Assembly (NCBI RefSeq): GCF_900112315.1
Contig: NZ_FOLL01000001.1
Span: forward strand, 248,001-312,000
Direction: 5' to 3'
Length of the DNA: 64,000 bases
Source of the DNA: Parapedobacter composti
GTDB taxonomy: Bacteria; Bacteroidota; Bacteroidia; Sphingobacteriales; Sphingobacteriaceae
The position numbers and the translations under genes were made by a program. This document shows, piece after piece, positions 59,405 through 64,000 of the stretch (positions are counted from its first letter, which is position 1; each line of letters starts with the position of its first letter). The notes under the pieces are model-generated. The model did no database searches and had not been told where the DNA came from. It saw nothing but the letters and a program-made list of their open reading frames with translations.

Positions 59405-61153
59405 ATGGCGTATTGTAAAGGAATCCGACTAATGATGCTTTGTTGGATGGCGGGAAGCCACTGTATTGCATTCTCCTACTCGCAAATAGCAAAAGACTCT
59501 GCCCTGCGTGACGAACGTGTACGCGAATATCTTCACCCAGTACGCATTCTATGGCAGCAAGGAACAGTAAAGAATAAAGAGCAACTGCTTAAACCCGGGA
59601 TCGGACAGGCCGATCTAACCAATGCCAGCATTTGCGTGTTAAAAAACGAGGGTTCGGCAAAAAGCAGTTTATTGATTGACTTTGGTACGGAATTACACGG
59701 CGGACTGGAAATAGTGACGGGTATGTGGTCGCCCGGCAATACACCAAGAAATATTCGAGTCCGTTTCGGCGAATCGGCTAGTGAAGCCATGGCGGAATTA
59801 CATGAAAAAGGCGCTACTAATGACCATGCTATACGTGATTTCCGTATACAGGTGCCTTGGCTTGGGAAGATACAGGTAGGAGAGAGCGGTTTCCGTTTTG
59901 TCCGCATTGATTTGCTGGACAGCGCAGCAGAACTGCACCTAAAAGAAGTACGTGCAATCTTTACCTATCGGGATATTCCTTATTTGGGGTCATTTAAAAG
60001 TAATGACGAGCGCCTTAATGGGATTTGGCAAACCGGGGCTTATACCGTCCATCTCAATATGCAGGATTATCTATGGGATGGCATAAAACGTGATCGCCTA
60101 GTCTGGGTAGGGGATCTGCATCCTGAGGTGGCTACCGTAAATAGTGTATTCGGTTATAATAACGTGGTTCCAAAGAGCTTGGATTTGGCCCGCGACGTAA
60201 CGCCATTGCCCGGCTGGATGTCGGGTATCAGTACATACTCCATGTGGTGGATCATCCTCCATTATGACTGGTATATGCATCATGGAGATTTGGCATACCT
60301 GAAACAGCAGCAACCTTATTTGGCCGAACTGGTTAAGCAGATAGTGAATAAGGTTGGACCTGATGGAAAAGAACGGATGGATGGCAACCGTTTCTTGGAT
60401 TGGCCTTCCAGTAAAGATACCGCAGCAGTTCATGCCGGGCTGCAGGCTATGACCTTATGGTCATTGACCACAGCCGCCAAGCTGGGTGAAGTCATCGGCG
60501 ATACCGAAACGCAAAGTATTGCCGAAGAAGCGGTGGGTAGACTGAGGCAATACGTGCCAGAAATGAAACAATCTAAACAGGCTGCAGCACTGCTGGCCTT
60601 GGTAGATATGGTGCCAGCGGCTGTTGCCAATGATCAGGTGCTGTCTGTAGGTGGGGCCAAGAATTTTTCCACGTTCTATGGATACTATATGCTGCAGGCA
60701 ATGGCCAAGGCGGGTAACTATACAGGAGCATTGGACGTGATTCGAGACTATTGGGGAGCCATGCTCGATTTAGGGGCAACTACTTTTTGGGAAGACTTTA
60801 ACTTGGAATGGTTGCCCAACGCCGGACGTATCGATGAATTGGTTCCCGAGGGAAAAAAGGACATTCACGGTGATTATGGGGATTATTGCTATGTAGGATT
60901 CAGGCATAGCTTGTGCCACGGCTGGGCTTCGGGGCCCACCGCTTGGCTTACCGAGCATGTACTGGGTATTAAGGTGACTGCTCCGGGTTGTAGAGAGATT
61001 GTCATCGCTCCTAACCTGGGCGATTTGGACTATGTGGAAGGAACATTTCCTACCCCTCGCGGGGTACTTTATGTAAAACATACAAGACAACCGGACGGAA
61101 AAGTGAAAACGGTAGTCAGAAGTCCAAAAGGCATTAAAGTTAAGCGCATGTAA
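59405..61153 (+). CDS. Short GH78-like enzyme, probable alpha-L-rhamnosidase
   Basis: A 582-residue exported protein without the N-terminal Ig-like and carbohydrate domains. A jelly-roll (about 60-190) precedes the (alpha/alpha)6 barrel. The acid motif is DGIKRDRLVWVGDLHPE near residue 224, and LGATTFWEDFNLEW supplies the later acidic residues. The C-terminal beta-domain is short. It starts 80 bases after its neighbour, so the three genes 54.2-61.2 kb probably form one transcript. Confidence 0.82.
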   Translation: MAYCKGIRLMMLCWMAGSHCIAFSYSQIAKDSALRDERVREYLHPVRILWQQGTVKNKEQLLKPGIGQADLTNASICVLKNEGSAKSSLLIDFGTELHGGLEIVTGMWSPGNTPRNIRVRFGESASEAMAELHEKGATNDHAIRDFRIQVPWLGKIQVGESGFRFVRIDLLDSAAELHLKEVRAIFTYRDIPYLGSFKSNDERLNGIWQTGAYTVHLNMQDYLWDGIKRDRLVWVGDLHPEVATVNSVFGYNNVVPKSLDLARDVTPLPGWMSGISTYSMWWIILHYDWYMHHGDLAYLKQQQPYLAELVKQIVNKVGPDGKERMDGNRFLDWPSSKDTAAVHAGLQAMTLWSLTTAAKLGEVIGDTETQSIAEEAVGRLRQYVPEMKQSKQAAALLALVDMVPAAVANDQVLSVGGAKNFSTFYGYYMLQAMAKAGNYTGALDVIRDYWGAMLDLGATTFWEDFNLEWLPNAGRIDELVPEGKKDIHGDYGDYCYVGFRHSLCHGWASGPTAWLTEHVLGIKVTAPGCREIVIAPNLGDLDYVEGTFPTPRGVLYVKHTRQPDGKVKTVVRSPKGIKVKRM

Positions 61154-61301
61154 GTTTGTTTTTCCCTGAGGGCAGGATGCCACAGGATGGATGGCTGTTT
61201 AAAAATGCATATTTTAGCTTTTGTAAGTGTCTTTTAGACATGAAACCATTTATAAACGCTTCCTGTGCAAGCACTATATTGCGAATAATTGAAGCATACT
61301 C

Positions 61302-61910
61302 ATGGGCAATCAAACACCGCACGTCGCATCGCATAAGCAGGCCATTGATCCGGCATCGATTATCAGGCTGCGCCAAGGAGACGAACAAGCATTTAAGTCG
61401 ATCTTCCTTGCCTTGCATGAACGGGTATACCGATTCGCGTTGACCTATACAAAGAATGAAGAGCTAAGTAAGGAAGTTACACAGGAAGCGTTCATCCAAC
61501 TATGGCTGCATAGGGAAAAGCTATCTGAGAACCTGCCGCTTTACCCCTATCTTTTTACCCATGTGCGGCGGCTTACCATCGATGCCTTCCGGAAAAACGC
61601 CATCGTGCAGCGGTTTAATCAGGAATGGCTTACATATCCGGAACAGTTGTCAAACCAAACTGAGGAAACGATTCATTCAAATGAAATTACGCGGATTACC
61701 GATGATTTGGTCAATAAATTGCCCCGTCAGCAGCGAGTCGTTTTTCGGATGAGCCGGTTTTATGGACTCACCTACGACGAAATCGCAGAAAGGCTCAATA
61801 TATCCAAATATACTGTCAAATACCATTTAGTCACTGCACTGAAGACCCTAAAGCAGTATTTAATAAAGCATGATATTTTGTATTTCGCTTTATCGGTTCT
61901 GGCAATTTAA
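61302..61910 (+). CDS. ECF-family RNA polymerase sigma factor
   Basis: A 202-residue sigma-70-type regulator. Region 2 has VTQEAFIQLWLHREKL, and region 4 is LPRQQRVVFRMSRFYGLTYDEIAERLNISKYTVKYHL, typical of Bacteroidota FecI-like sigma factors. The C-terminus is hydrophobic, as in many such factors. It is followed by fecR and a STN-containing SusC, so it should be freed when that transporter senses substrate. It starts a new locus independent of the GH78 genes. Confidence 0.9.
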   Translation: MGNQTPHVASHKQAIDPASIIRLRQGDEQAFKSIFLALHERVYRFALTYTKNEELSKEVTQEAFIQLWLHREKLSENLPLYPYLFTHVRRLTIDAFRKNAIVQRFNQEWLTYPEQLSNQTEETIHSNEITRITDDLVNKLPRQQRVVFRMSRFYGLTYDEIAERLNISKYTVKYHLVTALKTLKQYLIKHDILYFALSVLAI

Positions 61911-62004
61911 TTTTTTCCTTTCTTAACCTACCCGATCGTTCCTCTTATTCGTTTATAAAGAAAGACCAATAATAAACGTCTGAATGACTGTTTAGGTAAC
62001 CTTT

Positions 62005-63204
62005 ATGACGATGACCAAAAAAAGGCTTAGGCGCCTCCTTACGTCCTATTGGAATGGAAATATCTCTTCGCAGGAGTACGAAGAGCTGATGAATTTTTTA
62101 TCAGAACATCCGGATAATACCGAGATGGAGGCCGTCATGGATGAGATTGCCGAATGGACCGGACGTGGTCAACCGATCAATATCCCCACATGGGAGATGT
62201 ATGCAGATATCATTGGGGACAATAGGTATAAAAAAAGTCTTGCCAGACAACAAGATAGGAGAAGGATGTGGCAAAAATGGCCGTTTGCGGCTGCGATAGC
62301 CGCTGGCATCATGCTTAGCCTGTTATTTTATTTTTGGCAGCGCACTGAACATGAATTGGTTGCACGAAGCGCGGGAGACGTTGGGATACCTGCTTCCGTA
62401 TCGACTGTACTCCCAGGGCACAAGCAGGCAACGCTTACATTGGCAGATGGTAGCACTATTCCGTTGGATAGTCTTGAAGGTCGTGTAGTACAGACGATGG
62501 ATGGCGTCCGGTTGAGCATAAAAGCGGGGCGGCTGATATATGATATGGATAAAGTCGTGGCAAAGCCAATCATGAATACGATCAGCACACCACTCGGCGG
62601 CGAGTACGGTGTCACATTACCCGATGGCACGCAAGTATGGCTTAATGCGGCGTCATCGATAACCTACCCCATCATGTTTACTGAGAATGAACGGACAGTG
62701 ACGATTAGCGGGGAGGTGTACTTCGAAGTAAAGCGTTTTAAGGACATGGCGTTTGTAGTTACCGCGGGAGATACCCGCATCAAGGTGCTGGGTACTCACT
62801 TCAATGTGAGCGCTTATGAAGATGAGCCGTCCGTGCGGACCACATTACTGGAAGGCAGTGTGCAGGTGCAAAAAGGCAGGGAATCACGCTTGCTCAATCC
62901 TGGCCAGCAGGCCGAGACTTGGCCTAACCAAGATAAAATCACCATCCGGAAGGTCGATGTGGAGGAGGCCACCGCATGGAAAAACGGCTATTTCCTTTTC
63001 AATAATGAACCGGTGGCCGATGCCATGAAAAAGATTGGCCGGTGGTATAATGTGGATATCCACTACGAGGGTAATATTCCGCAGAAAGGGTTGGATGGGA
63101 CCATTTCGAAAATGGAAGATATTCGCCAACTGCTTAAAGCACTGGAAATTACCGGTACAGCGCGTTTTGAACTAAAAGAAAGGAGGATTATCGTGACAGA
63201 ATAG
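62005..63204 (+). CDS. FecR-family anti-sigma factor
   Basis: A 399-residue inner-membrane protein: a cytoplasmic N-terminal segment (about 1-91), one membrane span (about 92-111), then a periplasmic FecR domain containing STPLGGEYGVTLPDGTQVWL, and a C-terminal DUF4974-like region (EEATAWKNGYFLFNNEPVADA). It binds the adjacent sigma factor and receives the signal from the STN domain of the following SusC. Confidence 0.93.
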   Translation: MTMTKKRLRRLLTSYWNGNISSQEYEELMNFLSEHPDNTEMEAVMDEIAEWTGRGQPINIPTWEMYADIIGDNRYKKSLARQQDRRRMWQKWPFAAAIAAGIMLSLLFYFWQRTEHELVARSAGDVGIPASVSTVLPGHKQATLTLADGSTIPLDSLEGRVVQTMDGVRLSIKAGRLIYDMDKVVAKPIMNTISTPLGGEYGVTLPDGTQVWLNAASSITYPIMFTENERTVTISGEVYFEVKRFKDMAFVVTAGDTRIKVLGTHFNVSAYEDEPSVRTTLLEGSVQVQKGRESRLLNPGQQAETWPNQDKITIRKVDVEEATAWKNGYFLFNNEPVADAMKKIGRWYNVDIHYEGNIPQKGLDGTISKMEDIRQLLKALEITGTARFELKERRIIVTE

Positions 63205-63246
63205 ACTGACGATTAATTCATACAAAGAAGTCTCAATAGGTAAAAA

Positions 63247-63270
63247 CCGGGAGTGGTGGGACACCCCCGG
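63247..63270 (+). other. Hairpin between fecR and susC
   Basis: CCGGG-A-GTG pairs with CAC-C-CCCGG across one mismatch around a six-base loop. No T tract follows. It may attenuate or stabilise mRNA ahead of the susC gene. Confidence 0.4.
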
Positions 63271-63343
63271 AGAAAGAACCCATTAGGACTCCGAATTCAA
63301 CTTTATCAATGATACGTTTAACCAATTAATAAAGCTGTTTCAA

Positions 63344-64000
63344 ATGTATAAAAAAATAACCAAAAAGATCCCGATAGCATCCAGCATCGGTGGATCCAGA
63401 TTATTCCTGATTATGAAATTGACTTTGTTTTTAATTATCATGAACATGCATCTGGCTGTAGCGGTAGGATACGGCCAGCGCATCAACATTGTCAAGAAGC
63501 AACTTCCATTGCATCAGGCGTTCAAGGAAATACGGGAGCAAAGTGGGTATAATATACTTATCAATTCTGAATTGCTCAAAACCGCCCGGCCCGTGAACCT
63601 TAATCTTCGCGACGCGACCTTGCAAGACGCCTTGCGCGAATGCCTGAAGGAACAATCGCTTGCTTATGAGATTATCAATAAGAATGTGATTATCAAGCTT
63701 GCTCCGAAAAACACATCCCCCGTCCAGCAGGAGCGCCAAGTCAAAGGGAAAGTGAGGGACGCCAATGGGCAGCCGATTGTTGGAGCATCGGTCGGTTTGA
63801 AGGGAAATCCCCAACGCGTAACGAAGACTAATGACCATGGTGAGTTTTTGCTGACTGTGCAGGATGGCGCAGTCATTGTAGTCAGTTACCTTGGTTTTAC
63901 AACTCAGGAATTAGCACTGGGAGACCGCTCGGAGGTGTCCATCACTTTGGAAGAAGAGGAGGCCGCGTTGGATGAGGTGGTCGTCGTTGGTTATAATACT
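63344..64000 (+). CDS. SusC-family transporter with STN signalling domain (partial)
   Basis: The first 219 codons of a TonB-dependent transporter cut by the window edge. There is a signal segment (about residues 20-43), then an STN domain (47-119; LPLHQAFKEIREQSGYNIL), a carboxypeptidase-regulatory-like domain (132-203) and the TonB-box-like DEVVVVGY (210-217). The STN domain contacts FecR, completing a sigma/anti-sigma/transporter relay. Its SusD partner should lie just outside the window. Confidence 0.92.
   Translation, partial: MYKKITKKIPIASSIGGSRLFLIMKLTLFLIIMNMHLAVAVGYGQRINIVKKQLPLHQAFKEIREQSGYNILINSELLKTARPVNLNLRDATLQDALRECLKEQSLAYEIINKNVIIKLAPKNTSPVQQERQVKGKVRDANGQPIVGASVGLKGNPQRVTKTNDHGEFLLTVQDGAVIVVSYLGFTTQELALGDRSEVSITLEEEEAALDEVVVVGYNT

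Overview
The window reads as a Bacteroidota chromosome segment, most likely from the Sphingobacteriaceae (Parapedobacter/Pedobacter type; genus is inference). Supporting signs are SusC/SusD pairs, an ECF sigma/FecR/STN-SusC relay, TAnnTTTG promoter -7 boxes, an atpDC pair apart from other ATP synthase genes, and four GH78 rhamnosidase-family genes. I see no tRNA, rRNA, CRISPR array, insertion sequence or phage gene.

Layout. 1-11.4 kb is housekeeping: purL, tpx, pgi, prfB with its programmed +1 frameshift, dcd, a phosphopantetheinyl transferase, bcp, an M23 peptidase and an FAH-family hydrolase. 11.6-19 kb holds an orphan conserved gene, then a SusC/SusD pair and a Tat-exported Gfo/Idh oxidoreductase, separated by clear terminators. 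19-23.3 kb is a class Ib ribonucleotide reductase operon (nrdH-nrdI-nrdE-nrdF, minus strand) whose upstream region carries a cluster of DnaA-box-like sites.

23.3-37.5 kb is one long minus-strand branched-chain amino-acid operon, transcribed ilvE-ilvD-ilvB-ilvN-DinB-ilvC-leuA-leuC-leuD-cimA-leuB-ilvA. It contains both a leuA and a second synthase that keeps the residues I recall for Leptospira-type citramalate synthase, so isoleucine could be made from threonine (IlvA) or from pyruvate (CimA plus LeuCDB). Upstream of ilvE there is a 25-codon reading frame with a Val-Leu-Leu-Val-Ile run, a candidate attenuation leader peptide. atpDC follows, closed by a strong terminator.

40.6-61.2 kb is an L-rhamnose region. 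It encodes RhaT uptake, isomerase, kinase, a bifunctional aldolase/lactaldehyde dehydrogenase, an L-lactate oxidising flavoprotein, a Tat Gfo/Idh oxidoreductase, four secreted GH78-type enzymes and an SGNH esterase. Together these could strip rhamnose from a rhamnosylated glycan and carry it to pyruvate. Between the first GH78 gene and the esterase lies a rearrangement scar with two truncated gene ends. 61.3 kb to the end begins another polysaccharide-utilisation locus: ECF sigma, FecR and the first 219 codons of an STN-containing SusC.

Starts were moved from the longest open frame to a nearer ATG or GTG wherever family length or a ribosome-binding site favoured it.
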